From Thalassotalea sp. PS06 (GTDB lineage Bacteria; Pseudomonadota; Gammaproteobacteria; Enterobacterales; Alteromonadaceae): a DNA stretch of 64,000 nucleotides. The translations under genes and the position numbers were made by a program. The stretch is from contig NZ_CP041638.1 of assembly GCF_007197775.1 (NCBI RefSeq), forward strand, positions 2,232,001-2,296,000. Reading direction: 5' to 3'. Position 1 is the first letter of the stretch; each line of letters starts with the position of its first letter. A model generated the notes under the pieces. That model was not told the DNA's origin. It saw nothing but the letters and a program-made list of their open reading frames with translations, and did no database searches. This document shows positions 29,156 to 38,844 of this stretch, one piece after another.

Positions 29156-31816
29156 TTATTTTTTCGCAGCTTTCTTAGCCGGTTTTTTCGCGGTTTTTTT
29201 CTTGGTTTGCTCTTCGACCCATTGGCCATCAACAAACTTAGCGATCCAGCCGGTAGCCTTGCCATCCAGTTCTGTCATCACGTATTGCTCTTTGGTTTTA
29301 CGTGAGAAACGAACGACTGATGGGTTACCGTCTGGGTCTTGCTGTGGTGCGTCAGCCAGATAATAGAATTTCGGAGAAATTCTGTCTCTGAAACGCGCCA
29401 GCTCAGCCACTAACGGTGCTCGCGTTTCCCGTGATTTCGGGAAAGTACTTGCTGCTAAGAATATCCCAGCCGCACCATCACGAAGCTTGAAGAAGGCATC
29501 GGATTTCTCACAACGAAGCTCAGGTAAATCTACCGGATCTTCTTTTGGTGGCGCCACTTCACCATTCTTCAGCAATTTACGGGTGTTTTTACAATCGCTG
29601 TTAGTACAATCAAAGTACTTACCAAAACGACCATTTTTCAGTTCCATATCAGAACCACAACGGTCACATTCGATCAGCGGACCATCATAACCTTTAATCT
29701 TGAACTCGCCCTTCTCAACCTCAAAGCCATCACAAGTCGGGTTGTTACCACAAACATGAAGTTTGCGTTTTTCGTCAATCAGGTAGCTATCCATGGCAGT
29801 GCCGCATTTCTTACAGCGACGCATTGCCATTAACGCTTCGGTTTCACGATCTTCACCAATGACGTTTTCAGCTTCTTCACCTGGAGTCAGGTTCATAGTC
29901 TGGGTACAACGCTCTTTTGGTGGCAGGTTATAGCCACTACAACCTAAGAACACACCTGTTGATGCCGTGCGAATTGCCATTTTACGGCCGCAATTTGGAC
30001 AATCAATATCGGTCAGTACTGGCTCATTAGGTTGCATACCGCCGTCTTCGACAGTTTTATCTGCTTTTCCTAACTGTTCAGTAAAGTTCTCATAGAACTG
30101 GCTCAGAACCTGTTTCCAGTAGGCTTTATCGTGAGCGATATCATCAAGTCTATCTTCCATTTTCGCAGTGAAGTCATAACTCATCAGATCTTCAAAGCTT
30201 CCGGATAAACTATCAGTAACGATTTCACCCATTTTCTCAGCATGGAATCGCTTACCTTCAAGACGCACATATCCGCGATCCTGAATGGTAGAAATGATTG
30301 ACGCATAGGTCGATGGACGACCAATGCTGCGCTTTTCCAGCTCTTTAACTAATGAAGCTTCACCGAAACGTGCCGGAGGTTTGGTAAAATGCTGGCTTGG
30401 TTCAAGATGCTTTAAGGTAATCGGTTCGCCAACCTGTAAATCAGGCAAATGCGTATCTTTGTCACTTTTCGATAAATGCGCGTGAACTTTGGTCCAACCG
30501 TCAAAACGCATAACACGTCCTTTGGCTTTTAAATCAAAGTTTGCAGCTGAAACCGTGATTGTCGATACATCATAACGAGCCGCTGTCATTTGACAGGCAA
30601 CAAACTGACGCCAGATTAAGTCATAAAGTCTACGGGCATCCGCTTCCATATCATTCAGGAATGCAGACTCAACCTTAACATTTGAAGGGCGAATCGCTTC
30701 GTGCGCTTCTTGGGCATTAGCTTTGGCACCGTAGGCTTTCGGTTTTTCCGGTAGGTAATTAGCACCGAAATTATCGGTGATGTACTGACGACAACTATCA
30801 ACCGCATCTTTTGATAGGTTGGTTGAGTCGGTACGCATATAAGTAATGTGACCCGCTTCATATAAGCGTTGTGCAAGACCCATTGTACGTTTTACGCCAA
30901 AACCAAGGCGTGTGCTTGCCGCCTGTTGCAACGTTGAAGTAATAAATGGTGCAGAAGGTGAGCTCTTCGAAGGTTTGTCTTCACGCTTACTCACCTGGTA
31001 GCTGGCGTTTTGTAGAACGCTCAATGCGGCATTCGTCTGAGCTTCATTAACTGGCTTAAACGCTTTACCGTCCTGGTGAGTTACCTGCAGCTGCAGCGCT
31101 TGCTGCGCCTCAGTTAAGGTATCCGCATGCACTTCCCAGAACTCTTCTGGAACGAACGCCTTGATCTCCCGCTCGCGCTCAACGACTAGTTTAACGGCCA
31201 CCGACTGTACACGCCCTGCTGATAACCCGCGGGCGATTTTTTTCCAGAGCAAGGGGCTGACCATAAAGCCTACAACACGGTCGAGAAAACGCCGCGCCTG
31301 TTGCGCATTTACGCCATTCATATTCAGCTCGCCAGGTTGCTTAAACGCTTCCTGAATGGCCGATTGTGTAATCTCGTTAAAAACAACGCGGCGGAACTTA
31401 TCGTCATCGCCACCAATGATCTCTTTTAAATGCCAGGCGATCGCTTCTCCCTCGCGATCCAAATCCGTTGCGAGATAGACCATATCGGCTTTATCGGCCA
31501 AAGTTTTTAATTCGTTTACGACTTTTTCTTTGCCAGGCAATACTTCATATTTCGCCGCCCAATCTTTTTCTGGGTTAATCCCCATTCGATTAAACAGTGC
31601 GACTTTATCGCGTTTCGCTTTATATATGGCTTTTTGCTCCGGCGTCATTTTGCGTACTTCTGCCGGTGATTTGGTTGGTGCTTTTTTGCCGCTTCCACTG
31701 GTGGGCAAGTCGCGCACGTGGCCGACACTGGATTTAACGATGAAATCCTTACCTAGATATTTATTGATTGTCTTTGCTTTCGCTGGTGACTCGACTATGA
31801 CCAGAGACTTTGCCAT
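29156..31816 (-). CDS. topA: DNA topoisomerase I
   Basis: 886 residues. It relaxes negative supercoils by a type IA mechanism. The TOPRIM domain begins at the N-terminus ([19 protein letters not shown]) and includes [12 protein letters not shown]. The active-site tyrosine lies in ITYMRTDS near residue 326. Three Cys4-type zinc ribbons follow ([32 protein letters not shown]). The C-terminus ends in a Lys/Ala-rich tail ([15 protein letters not shown]) that should aid DNA or RNA polymerase contact. Length is close to E. coli TopA (865). Confidence 0.97.
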   Translation of the reverse strand: MAKSLVIVESPAKAKTINKYLGKDFIVKSSVGHVRDLPTSGSGKKAPTKSPAEVRKMTPEQKAIYKAKRDKVALFNRMGINPEKDWAAKYEVLPGKEKVVNELKTLADKADMVYLATDLDREGEAIAWHLKEIIGGDDDKFRRVVFNEITQSAIQEAFKQPGELNMNGVNAQQARRFLDRVVGFMVSPLLWKKIARGLSAGRVQSVAVKLVVEREREIKAFVPEEFWEVHADTLTEAQQALQLQVTHQDGKAFKPVNEAQTNAALSVLQNASYQVSKREDKPSKSSPSAPFITSTLQQAASTRLGFGVKRTMGLAQRLYEAGHITYMRTDSTNLSKDAVDSCRQYITDNFGANYLPEKPKAYGAKANAQEAHEAIRPSNVKVESAFLNDMEADARRLYDLIWRQFVACQMTAARYDVSTITVSAANFDLKAKGRVMRFDGWTKVHAHLSKSDKDTHLPDLQVGEPITLKHLEPSQHFTKPPARFGEASLVKELEKRSIGRPSTYASIISTIQDRGYVRLEGKRFHAEKMGEIVTDSLSGSFEDLMSYDFTAKMEDRLDDIAHDKAYWKQVLSQFYENFTEQLGKADKTVEDGGMQPNEPVLTDIDCPNCGRKMAIRTASTGVFLGCSGYNLPPKERCTQTMNLTPGEEAENVIGEDRETEALMAMRRCKKCGTAMDSYLIDEKRKLHVCGNNPTCDGFEVEKGEFKIKGYDGPLIECDRCGSDMELKNGRFGKYFDCTNSDCKNTRKLLKNGEVAPPKEDPVDLPELRCEKSDAFFKLRDGAAGIFLAASTFPKSRETRAPLVAELARFRDRISPKFYYLADAPQQDPDGNPSVVRFSRKTKEQYVMTELDGKATGWIAKFVDGQWVEEQTKKKTAKKPAKKAAKK

Positions 31817-32172
31817 AAATTCTTACTTTCCTGTGGACAGGCCCATTGCGCAGTTTTTTTGACTGCCTGCTATATGTAACGAATAACGCCTATATAAGAT
31901 CACCCAACGAGCTTTTAAAGGGGTGACGGCCTAATATATTGTTTCAACGTTAAATTATTTTTTCAAATTGCGAATTGCTATTAGGTATATATGTAATTTT
32001 TGCCACTGACAAGCAAATATTTCGTTCTTATATCAAAGGAGGTCAGCACAAAAATAGCAATTTCACCATCTGGATGGCTATTGATCAGCCATCATAATCA
32101 AAGATAGCGGTAAGGGAAAAGAAGTTTTTTAACTTATTCTTTCGATTGGTGTTTTTTTGAGCCAAAGGGTAA
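31817..32172. other. 356-bp upstream region of topA without a gene
   Basis: AT-rich sequence holding the topA promoter region; on the minus strand tatata near 31895 is a possible -10 element. No coding sequence or structured RNA recognised. It ends at a copy of the MITE-like element. Confidence 0.35.
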
Positions 32173-32435
32173 TACCAATCACATTAAGTTTGTGCACAAC
32201 TCAGAGTTAGGGCAGAGGTTCATTTACAACATAGATTTTATTGATATAGTCATTCTATATTAATGCAATATAGGGCCGTAAATGAGCCTCTGGTAAACTC
32301 CCTACGGGTGAGTTTTAAAGGCGTTTATCCTGCGTTACTGATTTTGACAATGGAGTAACCATTCTCTGCAATCAAAGCCTTGTCTAAAAGCCTTTAAATT
32401 CTCACTGAGTGAGCAATAATTTAATGCGATTGGTA
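32173..32435 (-). mobile_element. MITE-like element copy 3 (263 bp), inverted orientation
   Basis: Terminal repeats taccaatcacattaa (left) and ttaatgcgattggta (right), flanked by TAA on both sides (32170-32172 and 32436-32438). It lies in the opposite orientation to the other four copies, between topA and the Big-domain lipoprotein gene. No coding capacity. Confidence 0.85.
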
Positions 32436-32450
32436 TAATTCCGCAAACAA

Positions 32451-32482
32451 AGAAACCAATCAAATAAAAAGCGATTGGTTTC
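32451..32482 (-). terminator. Hairpin terminator downstream of the Big-domain lipoprotein gene
   Basis: agaaaccaatc and gattggtttct form a perfect 11-bp stem around aaataaaaagc, about 24 bp after the lipoprotein stop. The T run on the minus strand is weak (tttgttt), so termination may be inefficient. Confidence 0.55.
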
Positions 32483-32505
32483 TATTTTATCAACGATAAT
32501 TTGGG

Positions 32506-34875
32506 TTATTCAGACAGTATGGTAATCGGAATATCGTACGTTGATAGTTTTTGTTTCGGGGTTGTAACGGTAATAGTTATGATGCCATTAACGTCTTCTG
32601 CAACATCATCCCCCTGAATTTCGACCGAAAATTCACGCAGTTCAGTACTGTTGCTGTTCGGCCAGGTGAACTCATCTTCAGTCAGAATCGACCCCTCGGT
32701 TACCGCAAATTTGACTTTGGTACCGACAGGTAATTGTTGCTGGTTTTCGTCAAAAATCTGGACAGTCAAATTTCCAACTTCTTTACCCGTTAACGTTATC
32801 TTTGGATCATCGATGCCACTTGCAACGAACTGATCTTTTACCCTAATAGTTCTGAATTCAACTGCCGAACTTGACATAACCAGAACTAAACTTCCCCTGA
32901 CGTTAAGAGAGCGGGCATGAGAACAAGTAAGGTTGTCCTGTGGAAAGTCGCATAAGCTTCCTGTGTAAGTGCCATCACCCGGGGTATAATCGCCACTAAG
33001 GTCGAAGTCGATAAACACATCATTCGCTGAACTGTTGTAAACACCATTCTCATCAAAATCAAGGAACGCTTCACCGATATCTCGTCGACCCAGTTCTTCA
33101 TTAAACTTTACAACTTCCGCTGCCGTTTCCGAATCATTGTCGTATCGTCCGTTACCATTCAGGTCAACAAACGATTCTTCACCAATCGCAGTCGCTAATA
33201 CACTAATACGTCCATCATCTGGACGCGGATTCTGCGACGTAAAGGTAACTGAACACGCCCCTTTAGCCGTTGTACATGACGGTTCGATACTTCCACCTTC
33301 AGCGGTGAACGATACTGCCGTACCATCTGGAACAGGATTGTTAAATGCGTCAGCAAGTCTCACAGTGATTGCTGTTTCCTCGCCGTCATGGTTCCATCCT
33401 TCAAGGTTAAATTTCTCCGAAGATATCGAGACACTGTCCTGATCAGGAATACCTGTCGAAATAACCAACAAATTAGATTGGGTGCTAATGTTTGCATCTA
33501 CTACAGATGCAGTCACCCGAACTGTTGTTGCTATGTTACCCGCATTAACGATGGTTTGTACGAATCCTTGAGCATCAGTTTTCGCTTCAAGAGGATCTAG
33601 ATTTATTCCTCCAACATCAGTATTCAGTGCGAAATTTACCGTTTCACCTTGTACTGGATTACCGTTAATATCGAGAACTTTAAATTTAACAATAGAGAAT
33701 TCAGTTCCGCCAACCCCCTTGAGAGATACATTTTCAGGATTTGCCGAAATGAACTCTATGCTATGAGTTGTCGCTGGTTTGACATTGACAACAGCCGTCG
33801 CAGAAAGGCTTACGCCGCCTACATCAGCGGAAACGATAATCGTATCAGGTCCAATACAACCATCAGCCCTATAAGTGCTGGTAGCAACGCCATGAATAGT
33901 TGTTACTGGCGTGCTAAGCAGCGCCACACCTGAAGAGCTGCAATCCGAAGAGAAGTTAACTTCCAATGGCTGGCTATATACCACATTGTTTTCATCGACA
34001 ATTTTCACCGATACACTCATCGTTGCACCAGCGTCGAGGTCAGCAGGATCAATACTCAATTGTGCTTGACCAACTCCGACCATAGGGTCGACGCTCACAT
34101 CAATATTTTCGGACCCCATATATAGATTGGTAGCGCCAACGACAATAAGTTGCTGACCTTGCTCGCCAGTGTTAAGAGAGGCCGTGATAGTCCCCGCTCC
34201 CAGCTTATCTCCGGCATAAATATCGACAATCGCCTGATTGTTTTCGTCAGTAATTGCGGTCGTTACCGGAATGACTCCGATATCGGTTTTGAAAGATACG
34301 ATGACAGGTTCAGAAACGCCGATTACATTGGCAACTATCTGGCCGGGGGAATTGGTATTTATAACATTAATTTCATTGGTGGAATTAGGTTCAACAACAG
34401 AAAGATCTAATACTATTTTTGAAACCTGATCACCCGCCGTTTCAAAACCAATTGAATCGTCATAACTGCTGCCGTCAAACTCAAAGCTCGCCTGAACGGT
34501 TGAAGCACCGGCAACAGAACCTGCAGTCAAACCTATGGTGGCAATACCATCACTGTTAGTAAGTGCGGTTCCGGATTCGACATCAAACTCACCGAGGTCC
34601 GAGCTAAAAGTTACAACAATCCCGGATAATGCATCTCCATTTTGTAAAACGGTAGCAGTTACAACGGCAGGATTAGCTGCAGAAATAGAGGTGTTATCGA
34701 TTGATAGAGAAAAGGTTAGATCACTCTCTTCGGGGCCACCGGATGATCCGCCCCCCGTACTGGTGCCACTACCCGAAGACGAATTAGAGGACTCCCCTTC
34801 ACCCAACGGATCGCCACCACAGGCGGTTAATAGCGTAAAAGATAAGAGGAAAAAAATTTGCTGAAACAGCTTCAT
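32506..34875 (-). CDS. Large lipoprotein with bacterial Ig-like (Big_1/invasin-type) domains
   Basis: 789 residues. The lipobox LTAC near residue 19 is followed by a Gly/Ser linker (SSNSSSGSGTSTGGGSSGG). At least four Big-type beta-sandwich domains can be seen, each with a V-x-A-T-V or GDTVNF-like start and a D-x-x-G-x-A(T/V) turn: near residues 55-150, 260-360, 375-480 and 490-570. Near residues 590-655 is an insertion dense in aspartate turns (DLNGNGRYDND, DFDENGVYNS, DFDLSGDYTPGDG) that resembles calcium-binding loops. It is likely an outer-membrane-anchored surface or adhesion protein. Its exact partner is unknown. It is monocistronic. Confidence 0.8.
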   Translation of the reverse strand: MKLFQQIFFLLSFTLLTACGGDPLGEGESSNSSSGSGTSTGGGSSGGPEESDLTFSLSIDNTSISAANPAVVTATVLQNGDALSGIVVTFSSDLGEFDVESGTALTNSDGIATIGLTAGSVAGASTVQASFEFDGSSYDDSIGFETAGDQVSKIVLDLSVVEPNSTNEINVINTNSPGQIVANVIGVSEPVIVSFKTDIGVIPVTTAITDENNQAIVDIYAGDKLGAGTITASLNTGEQGQQLIVVGATNLYMGSENIDVSVDPMVGVGQAQLSIDPADLDAGATMSVSVKIVDENNVVYSQPLEVNFSSDCSSSGVALLSTPVTTIHGVATSTYRADGCIGPDTIIVSADVGGVSLSATAVVNVKPATTHSIEFISANPENVSLKGVGGTEFSIVKFKVLDINGNPVQGETVNFALNTDVGGINLDPLEAKTDAQGFVQTIVNAGNIATTVRVTASVVDANISTQSNLLVISTGIPDQDSVSISSEKFNLEGWNHDGEETAITVRLADAFNNPVPDGTAVSFTAEGGSIEPSCTTAKGACSVTFTSQNPRPDDGRISVLATAIGEESFVDLNGNGRYDNDSETAAEVVKFNEELGRRDIGEAFLDFDENGVYNSSANDVFIDFDLSGDYTPGDGTYTGSLCDFPQDNLTCSHARSLNVRGSLVLVMSSSAVEFRTIRVKDQFVASGIDDPKITLTGKEVGNLTVQIFDENQQQLPVGTKVKFAVTEGSILTEDEFTWPNSNSTELREFSVEIQGDDVAEDVNGIITITVTTPKQKLSTYDIPITILSE

Positions 34876-35027
34876 ATAAAGCGTTCTCCCTGAACATGTT
34901 TTTATTAGCGGCGCACATATTAACCGATTATTTACAAAAGCGTTACACTTGATTACATTTCATGGCATAAAAATTTCAGTGGCAGTGTTTTGCCAAATGG
35001 TTAACAATAGCGATCACTAACTAAAAA

Positions 35028-35040
35028 AGGCGTCCCGCCT
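35028..35040 (+). promoter_or_regulatory. Small perfect hairpin in the leader of the symporter gene
   Basis: aggcg-tcc-cgcct lies 18 bp before the symporter ATG. It could affect translation; no known riboswitch is recognised. Confidence 0.3.
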
Positions 35041-35057
35041 CAAAAACAGACAATTTT

Positions 35058-36407
35058 ATGGATAAACAATTTGCACAAAGCCTGACCACTCGCATTGTGA
35101 TTGGTATGATTTCAGGTATCGCTCTGGGATTTGTATTCAAATACTTATTGAGCCTTGGTGAAGATGGCGATCTTCTCATTCCCTTTGGTTTCTTCGACTT
35201 TTCCATTCGCGGTTTTTTCGTTGATGGTATCTTCCACGTTGGTGGTCAGATATTTATCACCAGTTTAAAAATGCTGGTTGTGCCGCTGGTATTTGTATCA
35301 TTAGTTTGTGGCGTAACTTCATTAAACGATACCAGTAAACTCGGAAGAATTGGTGGCCGCGCTATTGGCTTGTACTTGATGACCACCGCCATTGCAATTT
35401 CATTAGCTATTATGGCTGCGCTTATTGTCCAGCCAGGTGCTGATTTCAACATGACTGCGGAAACCACTTACGCTGCCAAAGAGGCTCCTTCGTTAGCTCA
35501 GGTCATCATTAATATGTTCCCAAGTAACCCGTTTAATGCGTTTGCCGAAGGAAACATGTTACAAGTCATCGTGTTTGCGGTGTTGTTCGGTATTGCGGTA
35601 GCACTTGCTGGTGATGCGGGTCAGCGTATCGCCAACCTTTTTCAGGACATGAATGAAGTCGTCATGCGACTAGTCATTATTTTGATGAATCTTGCGCCTT
35701 ATGGTGTATTCTGCCTGATGGTGAAACTGTTTAGTGACCTGGATATCTCAGCAATCTGGGGCTTAGCCAAATATTTTGGCTTGGTGTTAGTTGTGCTGGC
35801 TATCCATGGATTAGTAACTTACCCGGTGATATTGAAATTGCTGACCGGGTTGAATCCAGTCACTTTTATCAAGAAAATGGAAACCACTGCCCTATTTGCA
35901 TTCAGTACTTCAAGCTCGAATGCAACCATTCCTTCAACGTTAAATACTACGACGAAAAAAATGGGTGTGGATAACTCAATTGCATCATTCACGGTACCTC
36001 TAGGGGCCACATTAAATATGGACGGCACCGCCATTATGCAAGGTGTTGCAACCGTATTTATTGCTCAGGTGTTTAATATCGACTTGTCTATCACGGATTT
36101 CCTGATGGTAATCCTGACGGCAACTCTGGCTTCTATCGGCACCGCCGGTGTACCAGGTGTTGGTATGATCATGCTCGCTATGGTACTTGCCCAGGTTGGC
36201 TTGCCTGTTGAAGGTATCGCCCTGATTATTGGTATCGATCGTTTATTGGATATGGCCCGCACTGCGGTTAACGTCACCGGTGATTCAATGGTTACCGTAA
36301 TTGTCGGTAAATCTGAAGGCCAGTTTGATGAGAAAGTCTTTTATGCGGATACCCAAGTGCAAGAGAGTGAAGATGAAGTCGATTTTCATCATCTCAAAGA
36401 TAAGTAG
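35058..36407 (+). CDS. Dicarboxylate/amino acid:cation symporter (DAACS family, GltP-like)
   Basis: 449 residues, polytopic inner-membrane protein with about eight membrane helices and two re-entrant loops. The serine-rich loop motif (FSTSSSNATIPSTL) is near residue 278, the NMDGTA cation-binding motif near 317 and GIDRLLDMARTAVNVTGD near 390-410 in the last helix. These are the substrate-site motifs of sodium- or proton-coupled glutamate/aspartate/C4-dicarboxylate carriers. The arginine in the MARTAVN segment is the kind of residue that binds the side-chain carboxylate in acidic amino-acid carriers. Substrate cannot be fixed further. It ends in a strong terminator. Confidence 0.93.
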   Translation: MDKQFAQSLTTRIVIGMISGIALGFVFKYLLSLGEDGDLLIPFGFFDFSIRGFFVDGIFHVGGQIFITSLKMLVVPLVFVSLVCGVTSLNDTSKLGRIGGRAIGLYLMTTAIAISLAIMAALIVQPGADFNMTAETTYAAKEAPSLAQVIINMFPSNPFNAFAEGNMLQVIVFAVLFGIAVALAGDAGQRIANLFQDMNEVVMRLVIILMNLAPYGVFCLMVKLFSDLDISAIWGLAKYFGLVLVVLAIHGLVTYPVILKLLTGLNPVTFIKKMETTALFAFSTSSSNATIPSTLNTTTKKMGVDNSIASFTVPLGATLNMDGTAIMQGVATVFIAQVFNIDLSITDFLMVILTATLASIGTAGVPGVGMIMLAMVLAQVGLPVEGIALIIGIDRLLDMARTAVNVTGDSMVTVIVGKSEGQFDEKVFYADTQVQESEDEVDFHHLKDK

Positions 36408-36414
36408 TTAAGTG

Positions 36415-36449
36415 AAAGCCCGCCGTTATATTGACCGCGGGCTTTTTTT
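36415..36449 (+). terminator. Rho-independent terminator of the symporter gene
   Basis: aaagcccgc and gcgggcttt pair around gttatattgacc, followed by a T run; it starts 8 bp after the symporter stop. Confidence 0.9.
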
Positions 36450-36450
36450 A

Positions 36451-36675
36451 GCAAGCACGTTGCACTCCTAGCACATTGCATTCCTAGCACATTGCATTCC
36501 TAGCACATTGCATTCCTAGCGGCTAAAGGCTAGAGGCTAGAGGCTAGGCGCAATCTTTGATTGCATGCTAGGAACGATTTTCAATCGTGTGCTAGAAACT
36601 AAATCTTTGATTTCGTGTGCTAGAAACTAAATCTTTGATTTCGTGTGCTAGAAACTAAATCTCCAATTTAGGGTG
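36451..36675. repeat. Array of GCTAG-anchored repeats with small variable hairpins
   Basis: First come three copies of a 16-bp unit (gcacattgcattccta), then three ggctaga-like 7-mers, then five units in which a constant gctaga/gctagg block alternates with a short hairpin. Hairpins: gcaatc-ttt-gattgc (36550-36564), acgatt-ttc-aatcgt (36574-36588), aaatc-ttt-gattt (36601-36613 and 36629-36641) and ctaaat-ctcca-atttag (36655-36671). The first half resembles the second half inverted. The array abuts the tpm stop codon. Confidence 0.85.
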
Positions 36676-37595
36676 CTACGCAGTTATCAAATAAGCCGTT
36701 TCAACCAAACTACTGACACTAAGTGAACGTCTGGCGAATTTATTCCCGATTAAATCTCGTTGTTTGCGCTGGTTAATTTGAAAATCGACAAACAATTCTT
36801 CGATCTCACTCTTGCTCACACTAAAAGGAGGCCCTTGTAGCTCTTGTTGTGGATATTCCAGAGTAAATAACAATACTCTGGTACCGTTAGCCATAAACCT
36901 TTTTAAATGCTCAACATAGCGTTTACGCATTGCTTCGGGTAATGCGATAAGGGCGGCTCGGTCATAAATGAAATCAATCGAACCGGTGAATTCAGGCTCA
37001 ACGGCGAAAAAATCCCCCTGATAGATACTCACAGGTGGATTGGGTGAAATATACAAACTCCCCTGCTCTGTTTTCACTTTCGATACCTCAAGGTTATTTT
37101 CCTGATAAAACTGTTCACAGGCTAATTCGCTTAGCTCGACACCAGTAATACCAATCCCATTAAATTATTGCTCACTCAGTGAGAATTTAAAGGCTTTTAG
37201 ACAAGGCTTTGATTGCAGAGAATGGTTATTCCATTGTCAAAATCAATAACGCAGAATAAATGCCTTTAAAACTCACCCGTAGGGAGTTAGTGTGAGGCCC
37301 ATTTACTGCCCTATATTTCATTAATATAGAATGACTATATCAATAAAATCTATATTGTAACTGAACCTCTGCCCTAACTCTGAGTTGTGCACAAACTTAG
37401 TGGGATTGGTATAACCCTGCCAAATTGCGCCAGGTAAAGCATATCCATGCTCTTCCCGCACAGAGGAACAAGCATATGGCAATTCTCGGCTTGACTGATT
37501 GATGGTAGTAAGTCTGCTAACCACGGATGAATGTCGTCTTGATGCCAGCCGATATGATCATTTTCCCAGCATTGCTGCCAGAACTCTTTCTCCAT
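36676..37595 (-). pseudogene. tpm: Thiopurine S-methyltransferase, split by a 263-bp mobile element
   Basis: The 5' part (37595 to about 37415) encodes MEKEFWQQCWENDHIGWHQ and VPLCGKSMDMLYLAQFGR. The 3' part (37148 to 36676) encodes TGVELSELACEQFYQENN, the YQGDFFAVEP segment and YDRAALIALPEAMRKRYVEHL. These match bacterial TPMT (Tpm), a SAM-dependent methyltransferase implicated in selenium/tellurium methylation. The MITE-like element at 37149-37411 separates them. Removing the element plus one TAA rejoins the frame as FGR-VTGVELSEL and gives 217 residues, the normal family length. As it stands the 5' frame ends inside the element, so the gene is probably inactive; a GTG at 37077 could at most yield a C-terminal fragment. 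Confidence 0.9.
37149..37411 (+). mobile_element. MITE-like element copy 4 (263 bp), inside tpm
   Basis: Flanked by TAA duplications (37146-37148 and 37412-37414). Its two terminal repeats carry the same substitution, taccaatcccat instead of taccaatcacat, at both ends. Otherwise near-identical to copies 1 and 5. No coding capacity. Confidence 0.88.
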
Positions 37596-37628
37596 GGTGT
37601 TAACTCCAAAATATTATGTTTTAGATAC

Positions 37629-37658
37629 AAAAATACCGACGTATCGTCGGTATTTTTA
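37629..37658 (-). terminator. Rho-independent terminator of sohB
   Basis: aaaaataccgacg-tat-cgtcggtattttt, a symmetric 13-bp stem lying between the sohB stop and the tpm start, both on the minus strand. Confidence 0.9.
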
Positions 37659-37677
37659 AGCTTTAAGCGATTTTAGT

Positions 37678-38715
37678 TTAGCTTGGAAAAATACGATTAT
37701 TTTGCCAAAGCTTGATAAAAACATTTTCAATAGATATTGACGCCGCTTTGCCTAACTTCTCAGCCAAGCCCTTCTTCACGGAATATTTAACCGCCAACAC
37801 CGACTTGTCTTTTGCCGATGCCATCAAATAGTCATCACTGGTTTTGATATCATCAACCAAGCCTAACTCTTTCGCCTTTAAGCCAAACCAGTGCTCACCA
37901 GTCGCAACTTTATCGATATCCAGAGAAGGACGGTGCTCTGATACAAACTGCTTAAATAAATCGTGAGTCTCTTCCAGCTCTTCAACAAACTTAGCGCGAC
38001 CTTTATCGGTATTCTCACCGAACATGGTTAATGTGCGCTTGTATTCGCCAGCAGTCAGTTGTTCAAACTCAATATCGTTCTTTTTCAATAGTTTATTGAA
38101 GTTGGGAACCTGAGCTAGAACACCAATTGAACCTAAAATTGCAAACGGCGCAGAGATAATTTTATCAGCCACACATGCCATCATATAACCACCACTGGCA
38201 GCTACCTTATCAACGGCAACGGTTAACGGAATCTGATTTTGACGAATACGATCCAATTGTGAAGATGCCAGGCCGTAACCGTGAACCATACCACCGCCAC
38301 TTTCAAGGCGAACTAAAACTTCGTCTTGTTCAGTGGCAACCGATAACACGGCAGTAACTTCTTCACGCAAGCCTTCAACTTCACGGGCATCAATGCTGCC
38401 TTTAAAATCAAGTACGAATAAACGTGATTTGCTCTCAGGCTCGGACTTGTCGTCTTTCTTGGCCTTTTGCTCGGCCTTTTCCTGTTTCTTCTGCTCTTTG
38501 TGACGAGCCTTCAGCTCATCTTTATCTAGCAAATGGTTGGTAAGTTCTTCTTCAACGTCTTTGAACTGTTGGGTCAAATCGGTTAATTCTAATTCGCCTT
38601 TACGTCCTTTTTGTTTTTGTGCGACACCTGCTGCGGTGGCGATAATCGCGATAATTGCAATGACAAACGTCATAACCTTGGCGAAGAACAAGCCATATTC
38701 ATAAAGAAATTCCAA
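37678..38715 (-). CDS. sohB: Membrane-anchored S49 peptidase SohB
   Basis: 345 residues. An N-terminal membrane helix (about residues 12-32) is followed by a charged Lys/Glu-rich linker (residues ~70-95) and the signal-peptide-peptidase-like S49 domain. The catalytic serine is in VAASGGYMMA near residue 173 and the likely catalytic lysine in EYKRTLT near residue 224, the Ser/Lys dyad of this family. It acts on the periplasmic side of the inner membrane. Length is close to E. coli SohB (349). It has terminators on both sides and so is its own unit. Confidence 0.95.
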   Translation of the reverse strand: MEFLYEYGLFFAKVMTFVIAIIAIIATAAGVAQKQKGRKGELELTDLTQQFKDVEEELTNHLLDKDELKARHKEQKKQEKAEQKAKKDDKSEPESKSRLFVLDFKGSIDAREVEGLREEVTAVLSVATEQDEVLVRLESGGGMVHGYGLASSQLDRIRQNQIPLTVAVDKVAASGGYMMACVADKIISAPFAILGSIGVLAQVPNFNKLLKKNDIEFEQLTAGEYKRTLTMFGENTDKGRAKFVEELEETHDLFKQFVSEHRPSLDIDKVATGEHWFGLKAKELGLVDDIKTSDDYLMASAKDKSVLAVKYSVKKGLAEKLGKAASISIENVFIKLWQNNRIFPS

Positions 38716-38795
38716 TTTCTTTCTCCTGGGAATTGCTAGATAGACATCAATATAATTATTTCGATGTTATCTCATTATGGGGAAACATTAAAATT

Positions 38796-38821
38796 AAAAA
38801 AGGAGGCTAAGCCTCCTTTTT
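38796..38821 (-). terminator. Rho-independent terminator of the lipase gene
   Basis: aaaaaggaggc-taa-gcctccttttt lies about 24 bp after the lipase stop on the minus strand. Its symmetry allows action in both directions. Confidence 0.88.
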
Positions 38822-38844
38822 ACAAAATTTAATGTAAGTAACGA

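Noticed and set aside
37149-37411. 2-bp TA target duplication (mariner/IS630-type) for the MITE
   Set aside because: Removing the element on that model breaks the tpm frame, and copy 1 and copy 4 have 3-bp flanks TTA and TAA that agree on both sides.
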